In this document: in pieces, positions 55,144 through 62,888 of the stretch
Numbering within the stretch: position 1 is the stretch's first letter
Layout of the letters: each line of letters begins with the position of its first letter
NCBI RefSeq assembly: GCF_038593855.1
Contig: NZ_CP151996.1
Coordinates: 3,038,001 to 3,102,000, forward strand
DNA: 64,000 nucleotides
Direction: 5' to 3'
Origin: Lysinibacillus sp. FSL M8-0337
GTDB lineage: Bacteria > Bacillota > Bacilli > Bacillales_A > Planococcaceae
Made by a program: the position numbers and the translations under genes
Notes under the pieces: generated by a model
What the model was told of the DNA's origin: nothing
The model's input: only the letters and a program-made list of their open reading frames with translations
The model's database searches: none

Positions 55144-55464
55144 CTACTCCCCTTTGAGTTGTTCATACAGTTCAATCATTTCTTGTGCTAAATCTCGAAA
55201 TGTTATAGCATTCATTAAGTGATCTTGCGCATGAATTAATAGCATCGATACTTCAACTTTCTCTCCCCTTGCTTCCTGTGTTAACAATGCTGTTTGTGCA
55301 TGATGAGCCTCGACTAACGCCTCATTCGCCAGCTTTATTTTGTCCTTTGCTTCATTGATTTGCCCCTTTTTTGCTAACTGAAGCGCTTCCATACATTCAC
55401 TTTTCGTATTTCCACTATGGACGATTAACCCCATAACGGACTGCATCATCGCTGTTTCTTCCAT
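55144..55464 (-). CDS. PTS lactose/cellobiose-family EIIA
   Basis: A 106-residue three-helix EIIA. It has VMGLIVHSGNTKSECMEALQLAKKGQINEAKDKI, the phosphorylated His region ANEALVEAHHAQTALL, and LLIHAQDHLMNAITFRDLAQEMIELYE. The ATG at 55464 follows GAGGAGG and overlaps the preceding EIIB gene's end region, so the two are coupled. Confidence 0.93.
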   Translation of the reverse strand: MEETAMMQSVMGLIVHSGNTKSECMEALQLAKKGQINEAKDKIKLANEALVEAHHAQTALLTQEARGEKVEVSMLLIHAQDHLMNAITFRDLAQEMIELYEQLKGE

Positions 55465-55477
55465 CGGGCTTGCCTCC

Positions 55478-55789
55478 TCATCCAATTAGTTTCAATGCCT
55501 GTTTCAATACATTGTCACCATTCATCATGCCGTAATCAGCCATATTAATAACATCAATTGGAAAATTTAATTCCTTGAATTTTGCTTCAAAAGTCGATTT
55601 TAAGTAGCGAACTTGCGGACCAAGTAACAATACATCCGCCTTTTTATTTGTTAACACTTTATCTACCTCACTTTCAGCTATGGCAAAAATATCTGCCTCA
55701 ATATTTTGTTCCTGCGCTGCCTTCTGCATTTTTGAAACTAATAAACTTGTACTCATTCCCGCTACACACACTAACATAATATTTTTCAT
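55478..55789 (-). CDS. PTS lactose/cellobiose-family EIIB
   Basis: A 103-residue EIIB with the phospho-cysteine near the start (MKNIMLVCVAGMSTSLLVSKM; Cys 8), DIFAIAESEVDK, and VLLLGPQVRYL. Cys-Val-Ala-Gly-Met-Ser-Thr-Ser is the typical P-loop. ATG at 55789 follows GGAGAG. It is the first gene of an operon with a likely NagR operator and cre site in front. Confidence 0.93.
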   Translation of the reverse strand: MKNIMLVCVAGMSTSLLVSKMQKAAQEQNIEADIFAIAESEVDKVLTNKKADVLLLGPQVRYLKSTFEAKFKELNFPIDVINMADYGMMNGDNVLKQALKLIG

Positions 55790-55846
55790 TGTCAGCACTC
55801 TCCTTTAATGTCTTTTTCGTTCTTATTATCATCTTGACGACTTTCA

Positions 55847-55860
55847 TGAAATCGCTTTCT
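55847..55860. promoter_or_regulatory. cre site (CcpA) at the EIIB operon promoter
   Basis: TGAAATCGCTTTCT matches the cre consensus TGWAANCGNTNWCA at 13 of 14 positions. It lies at about +1 to +14 of the predicted transcript, a place where CcpA would block transcription. Confidence 0.7.
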
Positions 55861-55867
55861 TATACTG

Positions 55868-55896
55868 AGAATAGCATCTATTGGTATATACCACAA
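55868..55896 (-). promoter_or_regulatory. EIIB operon promoter with NagR-type operator
   Basis: TTGTGG (55896-55891), 17 bases, TATTCT (55873-55868) on the minus strand. The palindrome TGGTATATACCA (55882-55893) overlaps the -35 and resembles the NagR/DasR operator core TGGTATAGACCA. The nagR gene itself lies 4 kb upstream. Confidence 0.65.
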
Positions 55897-56019
55897 TATA
55901 GATTTTTCTCCATTTTATACCTATACCGCATACTGAAATAATTGGGCTATTGCCTCATTACTTGCAAATAAATGCATTTACGCAACTGGTATAGTCCAGA
56001 AAAAACTTCAAAAATTTTT

Positions 56020-56037
56020 GCGTTTACATTAAAACGC
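56020..56037 (-). terminator. possible terminator after the GNAT gene
   Basis: GCGTTT and AAACGC pair over a six-base loop, with an AAAAATTTTT run after it on the minus strand. The rest of the gap 55897-56019 holds no gene. Confidence 0.45.
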
Positions 56038-56090
56038 CTCTCGTATTACGTTTAGTTATGTTTCCTTTTCTCATCTACGACACGATGAAG

Positions 56091-57266
56091 TTAAAAGTAT
56101 TCGTAAAATGTAGGCTTCTTCGACGGAATCGCCTGCTGCCAATGTTGTATTTCTTCCTCTGCTAGTTCTTTTTGGCTAAAAACAACTGCATCTTTAACAC
56201 GAAGATAGCCGACCATCATCGCTGAAAATAAGGTGATTGGTAATGTTAGCATATGCTGTTCAGACACTGAATTTGCCTCCATAATCGAAACATGACCATC
56301 TTTATTTATCATATACATTTGTTCATTCCAAGGACAAAATGTATCCTCAAGACGCACGTATAACGTGTGCTGTAAGTTATTCCAAGGGTAACGTTTCATA
56401 AAAGCGAAAGCATCCACTATTCGAACCATGACATCTTGTGTTACTTTTTTTTCAACTTGTGGGTCTTGAAAATTAAAGCCAAAATAGCAATCATTTGCTG
56501 TGACTCCCTCAATCGTGTGTACACTTGCTGCATGGGATGAGACAAAACGCCATAGTGCTTGTTCAGCCAGATGATGTCGCGCAATAAAATCATGGATGGT
56601 AAAAATACCTTCTTGAATCGTATAGCGAATATAGCCAGCTATGCTACTTGCAAAAAAACACGCGGCAAAGTGACTATCAGGTGACCTTCTTGCAATCCGT
56701 TTCCACCAAGCAGCGTCTCGTAGCATGCTACCATTCGTCAAGTGTGCCTGTGCATTATGAAACTGCTGAATTGCTTCAAATAGCGCTATATCTGGCCATT
56801 CAAAGCTCATACGTTTCACATCATCGTATTGTTTACCGAAATAAGGAAACTTCGACTGTGGAATTGTATAATGAAGCTTTTCAAAAAATAGTTCCCAGCC
56901 AAAGTAACGATAAAAAGAGATAGAAAATGGAGCCAGTACTGAAATGGTTTGCCCTTTTTGTCGCATTTCCTTTAGCGAAGCTATCATCAACTTCTTCATA
57001 ATCCCTTGCTGACGATACTCTGGATAGGTTGCCACAAATCCAATTCCACCCATTTCATAATTTTCACCATGTATCATCATATTCAGTGGCAGTATTAAGA
57101 GCTGACCAACGACCTTATCCCCATCATAAGCGCCCAGTGTTATACTATGTTCAATCCAATAATGGAAATCGTCACGACGTGCACCAGTATATTTATTTGG
57201 AAAGCAATAATCCCTTAGTCGATGAATTTGTAGGTAATCATTTGATGGAACGTATTTAATATCCAT
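56091..57266 (-). CDS. Eis-like GNAT N-acetyltransferase
   Basis: A 391-residue protein with the three-part Eis architecture: N-terminal GNAT (MGGIGFVATYPEYRQQGIMKKLMIASLKEM, acetyl-CoA site), a second GNAT-like domain, and a C-terminal sterol-carrier-like domain (from about 290). Eis proteins acetylate amines, including some aminoglycosides, but most relatives have unknown substrates. It follows ptsI in the nagA operon; a link to amino sugars is conceivable only from context. Confidence 0.85.
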   Translation of the reverse strand: MDIKYVPSNDYLQIHRLRDYCFPNKYTGARRDDFHYWIEHSITLGAYDGDKVVGQLLILPLNMMIHGENYEMGGIGFVATYPEYRQQGIMKKLMIASLKEMRQKGQTISVLAPFSISFYRYFGWELFFEKLHYTIPQSKFPYFGKQYDDVKRMSFEWPDIALFEAIQQFHNAQAHLTNGSMLRDAAWWKRIARRSPDSHFAACFFASSIAGYIRYTIQEGIFTIHDFIARHHLAEQALWRFVSSHAASVHTIEGVTANDCYFGFNFQDPQVEKKVTQDVMVRIVDAFAFMKRYPWNNLQHTLYVRLEDTFCPWNEQMYMINKDGHVSIMEANSVSEQHMLTLPITLFSAMMVGYLRVKDAVVFSQKELAEEEIQHWQQAIPSKKPTFYEYF

Positions 57267-57304
57267 GACGCCCTCCTTTTTACTAAATATTCAGAATTGA
57301 ATAA

Positions 57305-59017
57305 TTACATTATTAAATATTGTTTTATATATGCTTCAACATCAGAAGCCGTTGCTAACATTAAAATAGCCTCAATATGTTGGCCTAACTGTTCTTTTGA
57401 AAGCTTTGCAATCTGTGCCCTTGCTTTGAGAATAGAAGCGGCATTCATGGAAAATTCATCTAAACCGAGAGCCAGTAAAATTGGTATCGCCACTTCATCC
57501 GCTGCCATTTCACCGCACATTCCTACCCATTTCCCCTGTTGATGTGCCGCATCAATAACTTGTTTAATCAGTCTTAGTACAGCCGGATGATAGGGTTGGT
57601 ATAAATAAGAAACATTTTCATTCATACGATCTGTAGCTAACATATATTGTATTAAATCATTTGTCCCGATTGAGAAAAAATCCACTTCTTGTGCAAATAA
57701 ATCAGCAATCATCGCGGTCGCAGGAATCTCCACCATTATGCCAACTTCTATTGCATCAGCTATTGCAACCCCTTGTGCCTGCAATTGAGCTTTTTCTTCT
57801 ACTAACATTTGCTTCGCTATGCGCCATTCCTCTAACGTTGCAATCATCGGAAACATAATTTTCAAATTGCCATAGGCACTCGCTCGTAGTAAAGCACGCA
57901 GTTGTGTACGAAACATGGTTTGTTGATTTAGGCAAATTCGAATCGCTCGGTAGCCTAAAAACGGATTGATTTCAGATGGTAGCTTTAAGTAAGGCAGGTG
58001 CTTATCACCCCCAATATCTAATGTACGAACAATCGTAGGCTTCCCTTGCATTTTTTCAAGAACCGTACGATAGGCCTGAAACTGTTCTTCTTCATTCGGG
58101 AGTTCTTGCCGCTCCATATATAAAAACTCCGTTCGAAAAAGACCGATACCGTCCCCCGCAGCAAGTAATACCTTCTCTACGTCTTCAGGCTTGCCAATAT
58201 TACCAGCAATCTCTACACTGTGCCCATCAGCACTTTTGCTCAACAATGTAACATATTGAGAGAGCTCACTTCGTTGTTGCTGTTGCACTTGTTGCTGTTG
58301 CATATAAAAAGCGGCCACTTCTGGTGTTACATTCATAAGAATGTTGCCCTTTGTGCCATCCATAATAAGGGGCGTGCCGTGTTTAATTTCCTTTGTAGCC
58401 GTTTTTGTTCCCACTATGGCTGGAATATCTAGCGTGCGTGCGAGAATAGCAGAATGCGATGTTCTCCCACCAATATCTGTAATAAAACCTTTGACATATT
58501 TGGTATCTAATTGTGCTGTCATCGATGGAGTTAAATCTTCAGCAACGATTATGACATCTGATGCCAAACGACGAATATCAGGTAATTCCACATGCAATAA
58601 ATGCGCTAATAATCGCTTCGATACATCACGAATATCCGCCGCTCGCTCCTGCATATAAACATTATCCATTCCTTCAAACATGGAGATAAACATTTTTGAA
58701 ACTTCATGTAGTGCATACTCCGCGTTGCTGCCTAATTTCATTTTTTCTTCAATAGCGGCTAACATTTCAGGGTCTTCTAATAAGAGTAAATGGGCAACAA
58801 ATATCGCTGCCTTTTCTTCACCAAATTTTTCCTGCGCGCTTGTTACGATTTCTTGTAATTCCACTTTCGATTGCGCTAGCGCTTTTTTAAAACGTTCAAT
58901 TTCTGCCTGAACATCAGTAATCGTCTGTTTTTTAAATGATAAATCTGGTTCCACTAAACAATAAGCATCAGCAAAGGCAATGCCTTCAGAAACGGCAATA
59001 CCTTTTATCTCTAACAT
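57305..59017 (-). CDS. ptsI: PTS Enzyme I
   Basis: Enzyme I transfers phosphate from PEP to HPr. The 570-residue product has the active histidine in [21 protein letters not shown] (His about 189), [34 protein letters not shown], and the PEP-binding [34 protein letters not shown] and GMCGEMAAD. It overlaps ptsH by seven bases. Its position inside an amino-sugar operon suggests this may be the main or only Enzyme I. Confidence 0.96.
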   Translation of the reverse strand: MLEIKGIAVSEGIAFADAYCLVEPDLSFKKQTITDVQAEIERFKKALAQSKVELQEIVTSAQEKFGEEKAAIFVAHLLLLEDPEMLAAIEEKMKLGSNAEYALHEVSKMFISMFEGMDNVYMQERAADIRDVSKRLLAHLLHVELPDIRRLASDVIIVAEDLTPSMTAQLDTKYVKGFITDIGGRTSHSAILARTLDIPAIVGTKTATKEIKHGTPLIMDGTKGNILMNVTPEVAAFYMQQQQVQQQQRSELSQYVTLLSKSADGHSVEIAGNIGKPEDVEKVLLAAGDGIGLFRTEFLYMERQELPNEEEQFQAYRTVLEKMQGKPTIVRTLDIGGDKHLPYLKLPSEINPFLGYRAIRICLNQQTMFRTQLRALLRASAYGNLKIMFPMIATLEEWRIAKQMLVEEKAQLQAQGVAIADAIEVGIMVEIPATAMIADLFAQEVDFFSIGTNDLIQYMLATDRMNENVSYLYQPYHPAVLRLIKQVIDAAHQQGKWVGMCGEMAADEVAIPILLALGLDEFSMNAASILKARAQIAKLSKEQLGQHIEAILMLATASDVEAYIKQYLIM

Positions 59018-59280
59018 TCTTCACCAATTCCTTTCGTTACGATCACCTCTGTCACAGTTTGCATTAGCTGATCTGCATCTGTCCCCTGTGCCGAAATCGT
59101 TACAATACTTCCTGTTACGATTCCTTGTGCCATAACGCCCATAATTGATTTTAAATTGACAGACTTGTCATTGTAAGTTAACTGAACATCACAAGCAAAT
59201 GGTGTTACAGCAGTTACTAATAATGCTGTTGGTCGAGCATGTAAGCCTTCTGGTGTTGTAATCTTAAATGTTTTTTTCAT
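59011..59280 (-). CDS. ptsH: PTS phosphocarrier protein HPr
   Basis: An 89-residue HPr. His-15 region [11 protein letters not shown] and the regulatory Ser-46 region [12 protein letters not shown] are both present, so HPr kinase control and CcpA co-repression remain possible. ATG at 59280 follows TGGAGGGG; open frame reaches 59301. It is next to ptsI and the SIS gene. Confidence 0.95.
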   Translation of the reverse strand: MKKTFKITTPEGLHARPTALLVTAVTPFACDVQLTYNDKSVNLKSIMGVMAQGIVTGSIVTISAQGTDADQLMQTVTEVIVTKGIGEEC

Positions 59281-59297
59281 CGATACCCCTCCAAATT

Positions 59298-60017
59298 TCA
59301 TTCAAAATTAATCCGAGTTTGATAGTTCGCTATCATAACATCATTATGATGCAAATTTGACTCTACATTGTTACTCTCAAAAACAGGTACTATCCCCTGA
59401 CAATCCGCCATTATTTCAATAACTTGACTAAATAACGCATGAAGAATAGCAGAACCAATAACCGTTGACGCTGGTGCATATTGCATCTGCTGTTGATGTA
59501 ATAAGCCATCTCCTACAGGAATATGTGTATCAATAACAACATCGACCACATCCTCTAATCGCTTACCACTATGATGACGAGTTGGTTGTTGGCGATACGC
59601 AAGTGATTGCATAGACATGACGAGGACACCCGATTGTTTGGCTAACAATGCGGCATCGATTGGGGCATAATTTCGCCCAGATGTTGAAATAACAATACAT
59701 ACATCGTACGCATGAAAATGAAAATGATCTTTATGGCGCGCTATGATTGTTGGGTCTTTTTCATTTTTCGAAGATGTCAAAGCACCTGCATATAAAGTTA
59801 ATGGCTCTATTGTTATAGGACGTACAGGCACAAGCCCTCCAGCACGATAAAAAGCATCTTGTGCTAATAGATGTGAATGCCCACACCCAAACAATTGCAC
59901 AATCCCTCCACGTTGGAGACGCAAAACAATCTGTTGTGCCGCTTCGGCTATCAGTGCATTTTCCTGCTCTAGCACAATATCTAATAGTTTTTGAAGTTCA
60001 TGAAAATAAGCTCGCAT
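59298..60017 (-). CDS. SIS-domain protein (UPF0309-like sugar isomerase)
   Basis: A 239-residue SIS_2-type protein with VQLFGCGHSHLLAQDAFYRAGGLVPVRPI (sugar phosphate binding) and VCIVISTSGRNYAPIDAALLAKQSG. UPF0309 members often accompany amino-sugar genes. It sits between nagR and ptsH where nagB might be expected, so a role as aminosugar-phosphate isomerase or as an etherase-like enzyme is possible but unproven. Confidence 0.82.
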   Translation of the reverse strand: MRAYFHELQKLLDIVLEQENALIAEAAQQIVLRLQRGGIVQLFGCGHSHLLAQDAFYRAGGLVPVRPITIEPLTLYAGALTSSKNEKDPTIIARHKDHFHFHAYDVCIVISTSGRNYAPIDAALLAKQSGVLVMSMQSLAYRQQPTRHHSGKRLEDVVDVVIDTHIPVGDGLLHQQQMQYAPASTVIGSAILHALFSQVIEIMADCQGIVPVFESNNVESNLHHNDVMIANYQTRINFE

Positions 60018-60021
60018 CGCA

Positions 60022-60753
60022 TCACCTTTTAATTTCGCTTATAAATTTGTATCGATCTGCACGATAAGTACTTCGTACAAGTTCGAATGGCACACCGTCA
60101 GCTAAATAACTTGTTCGTTTAATAATTAACACTGGTGCTGTACTATTAATTTGCAAATATTTACTGTCCTCCTTCGCCACAATAGCTGCCTCCATTTGTT
60201 GAATAGCATTGCCAATTTTCTGATGAAATTTTGCTTCTATCAGTGCATACAATGAGCCCATAATTTTTTTCTCATCTAATTCAGGATAAACTTTCACTGG
60301 AATATACGTTCTTTCTATTGCCATCGGTTTAGAATCGGCATTTCGTATTCGTGCGACAAAAAATACTTCCTCCCCAGGTTCTAACAACAAGTCACCGGCT
60401 ATGTCTAGAGGTGGCACAATTTTTTCAAAGCGCAAAACTTTACTGCTCGGTTCCATTCCTCTCGCACGCATATCTTCTGTAAAGCTTGTTAATCCCATTA
60501 ATGGTTGTTCCAATTTCGGATTGGCTACATACGTACCTCTTCCTTTTTCACGATAGAGCAATCCACTGTTTACTAAATTGGTAATGGATTGACGGACAGT
60601 CATCCTACTCACATCAAATTGCACTGATAGCTCTCGTTCTGATGGAATATTTTCTCCTATTTTGTATTCCTCTAAATAAATTCTTTGCTTTAATATTTCC
60701 TCTATTTGTATATAGATTGGTATATGAGAATTTTTATCTAACAAGCTTGGCAC
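60022..60753 (-). CDS. nagR: GntR/HutC-family regulator NagR
   Basis: A 243-residue regulator resembling B. subtilis NagR (YvoA): an N-terminal winged helix (IPIYIQIEEILKQRIY, IPSERELSVQFDVSRMTVRQSITNLVNSGLLYREKGRGTYV) and a C-terminal UTRA effector domain (LMGLTSFTEDMRARGMEPSSKVL, VLIIKRTSYL, STYRADRYKF). GlcN-6-P or GlcNAc-6-P releases it from DNA in B. subtilis. It is 17 bases downstream of nagA. Confidence 0.92.
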   Translation of the reverse strand: MPSLLDKNSHIPIYIQIEEILKQRIYLEEYKIGENIPSERELSVQFDVSRMTVRQSITNLVNSGLLYREKGRGTYVANPKLEQPLMGLTSFTEDMRARGMEPSSKVLRFEKIVPPLDIAGDLLLEPGEEVFFVARIRNADSKPMAIERTYIPVKVYPELDEKKIMGSLYALIEAKFHQKIGNAIQQMEAAIVAKEDSKYLQINSTAPVLIIKRTSYLADGVPFELVRSTYRADRYKFISEIKR

Positions 60754-60770
60754 CTTCCTAACGCGTTTTA

Positions 60771-61931
60771 CTATGATTTCTCAAATACAACTTTCCCTCG
60801 ACAAATAGTTTTTTCTACATTTAGCTGTTGATCTAACAAAATCACATCCGCATCAAAGCCTGCTGCGATACGACCTTTCGAACGTAGCTGTAATTGCTGT
60901 GCAGCATTTGCAGAAGACATGGCAACAAGTTCTGACAGTGAACAGTTTGTGACCGCTTTCATATTTTTCACTGCTTGTTCCATCGTTAAAATACTACCAG
61001 CTAATGCGCCATTGGGTAAATGCGCTCCGCTTGCTGTAACATGGACCGTTTGACCACCTAAATCATAATTGCCATATTGCAATCCTTTCGCACGCATTGC
61101 ATCCGTAATTAAGATAATTCCCGCTGCCCCCTTTAGTCGGTAAGCAAGTTGTATGGACATAGGATGACAATGGACAAAATCCGCGATGATTTCAACTTTC
61201 ACTGCATTTTCAAGAAGTACACCACCGACTACTCCTGGATTGCGATGATGGAATGGTCTCATTTGATTGTATAAATGCGTTGCCTGTCTCACACCAACTG
61301 CCACTGCTCTATCGACCTCTTCAAACGTTGCATCTGAATGGCCAATCGAAACAATTACGCCTTGTTTATGTAGCGCTTTGATAAACGCTATACCCCCCTC
61401 CAGCTCTGGAGCGACAGTGATTTGTTTAATACGGTTGTGACTCAATTGTTGCCAATAAGCAAATTGCTCGATTGATGGTAAAATCATATAGTCCACTGGT
61501 TGGGCACCTGCTCGCTTTGGTGACACATAGGGTCCTTCAACGTGCACACCTAACAATGTGGCTTCATCTCCATCATTTTCAAATTGTGCTATCGTCTTTA
61601 ATGCTTGCTCAATGGTATCTGTTGCCTGTGTCATGGTCGTAGCAAGAAAGCCTGTGACACCTTCTTGTACTAAGGATCGGGACATTTGATGTAATGCTTG
61701 CTCGGTGGCATCCATCACATCACTTCCTGCAGAACCATGAATATGCATATCAATATAACCAGGGAATAGCAGCCAGTCTTTTCCCTTACCATCAATATAT
61801 TGCTCTGCCTGATCGAATAATTCATTGCCTACTTTCATAATCCGACCATTCGCGATGAAAACATCACCTTTGAACGGCAAATCGGTATCGTTGACGATCG
61901 TGACATTGGAAATTAATAATCTGTTGCTCAA
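60771..61931 (-). CDS. nagA: N-acetylglucosamine-6-phosphate deacetylase
   Basis: NagA converts GlcNAc-6-P to GlcN-6-P and acetate. The 386-residue amidohydrolase has YIDMHIHGSAGSDVMDAT, VHVEGPYVSPKRAGAQP, the metal ligand region VSIGHSDAT, THLYNQMRPFHHRNPG, and the catalytic Asp in ILITDAMRAKG. Start TTG at 61931 with GGAGGTGTTGAA; the open frame reaches 61997. It heads the operon and has a NagR operator at its promoter. Confidence 0.95.
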   Translation of the reverse strand: MSNRLLISNVTIVNDTDLPFKGDVFIANGRIMKVGNELFDQAEQYIDGKGKDWLLFPGYIDMHIHGSAGSDVMDATEQALHQMSRSLVQEGVTGFLATTMTQATDTIEQALKTIAQFENDGDEATLLGVHVEGPYVSPKRAGAQPVDYMILPSIEQFAYWQQLSHNRIKQITVAPELEGGIAFIKALHKQGVIVSIGHSDATFEEVDRAVAVGVRQATHLYNQMRPFHHRNPGVVGGVLLENAVKVEIIADFVHCHPMSIQLAYRLKGAAGIILITDAMRAKGLQYGNYDLGGQTVHVTASGAHLPNGALAGSILTMEQAVKNMKAVTNCSLSELVAMSSANAAQQLQLRSKGRIAAGFDADVILLDQQLNVEKTICRGKVVFEKS

Positions 61932-62005
61932 TTCAACACCTCCACTGCCTTTGCTTTTAACAACTTGGCTGTGCAAGAAAAAGACATCTATTTGCATTAT
62001 GGTCT

Positions 62006-62025
62006 AGTTGTCTATACCAATTATA
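62006..62025 (-). promoter_or_regulatory. NagR operator and -10 of the nagA promoter
   Basis: On the minus strand a perfect TATAAT (62025-62020) runs into ATTGGTATAGACAACT (62021-62006), which matches the dre-type site bound by NagR in B. subtilis. Binding would cover the transcription start. The -35 region is weak. Confidence 0.7.
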
Positions 62026-62130
62026 GTGTGTTCATTTGAAAATAAAAAGTAATTTTTACAATTTTTCTTATTTTTCTTTCAATTTAACAAAAAAGTCCTG
62101 ACTTAAAATAAGCTAATCCCAATAGAAAAA

Positions 62131-62432
62131 GGGGCTGGGACAAAAGAGAAAAAGTGTTAGATTGACTGCCATCAATCTAACACTTTTTTGCTGCGCCGTT
62201 GTTGTCCGCTTCGGCGGCGCTTTCCGCTCAGCACAGTAAGCCGCAACCCTCGCTAACGCGCGGAATGCCAGCGTCTTACGGTGTGTGCGTTCTGAGCAGG
62301 AGTCACCGCCTTCGCTACCAACAACTAGTGAACACTTCTATTTTTTTGCAAATAGCCAAGTTCCCATAATAGCAAAAATTTACGAACACCTTTCCTCTGT
62401 TCCTTAAATTTTTTTAGTTATGTCCCAGCCTC
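62131..62432. repeat. dispersed repeat element, copy B, with terminal inverted repeats
   Basis: GGGGCTGGGACAAAA (62131-62145) and TTATGTCCCAGCCTC (62418-62432) are inverted repeats with two mismatches. Inside, 62143-62329 matches copy A at 43634-43819: the hairpin AAAGTGTTAGATTGA / TCAATCTAACACTTT, CGCTTTCCGCTCAGCACAG, AACCCTCGCTA, GCGGAATGCC, GCAGGAGTC and CAACAACTAG. It has no coding sequence. GCTGGGACA-type ends are common in Bacillota small repeats. Confidence 0.75.
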
Positions 62433-62551
62433 ATTTTTCTGTAAGCGTTGCTATCCGCTTCCATTAACGAATGCTCTTCTAAATTTTATATCTTTAAAAG
62501 AAAGACTAGCAAAATTTACGACTTTGCCCTATCTACATTCTAGCACTCTAT

Positions 62552-62764
62552 GTATGGACGAATCCCGATAGTGCCGTAATGCCAATGAAACATTCGTTTT
62601 GAACCCGCAATTTGCAGGTGGGTGCCCTCTTCATAGCTTTAAACGTCCCTCTCCGTATGGGGCTTGTTTGCCACTACAAAATTAGATGGCTCCCGACGAT
62701 ATAGTGTTCGGTCAAAACTGTTAAATAGAGTTAGCAGTTAGACAAACACATCAGGATTCGTATT
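62552..62764 (-). ncRNA. ssrS: 6S RNA (6S-1/BsrA type)
   Basis: On the minus strand the RNA begins near AATACGAATCCTGATGTG. The closing stem ACGAATCCTGAT (62761-62750) pairs with ATCGGGATTCGT (62569-62558). Internal blocks match B. subtilis 6S-1: ACCGAACA, CGTCGGGAGCC, ACAAGCCCCATA, GAGGGACG, AAAGCTATGAAGAGGGCA, CCCACCTG and GGGTTCAAAACGA. 6S RNA mimics an open promoter and traps sigma-A polymerase. In B. subtilis it also lies between aspS and yrvM. Ends are estimated. Confidence 0.9.
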
Positions 62765-62770
62765 ACAGTT

Positions 62771-62799
62771 ATCATAACACCATATTTCAGATAATTCAA
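62771..62799 (-). promoter_or_regulatory. promoter of 6S RNA
   Basis: TTGAAT (62799-62794), 17 bases, TATGAT (62776-62771) on the minus strand, seven bases before the predicted 5' end. Confidence 0.75.
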
Positions 62800-62833
62800 A
62801 CGATTTCTAGCGATAATTTCGAAATAAACAAAA

Positions 62834-62877
62834 AATACCTAGATTCCCAACATTTATTGTTAGAGAATCTAGGTATT
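62834..62877 (-). terminator. terminator after aspS
   Basis: AATACCTAGATTC (62834-62846) and GAATCTAGGTATT (62865-62877) form a perfect 13-bp stem; the A-tract on the left gives the U-run on the minus strand. Confidence 0.88.
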
Positions 62878-62888
62878 CTGTATTGTTT

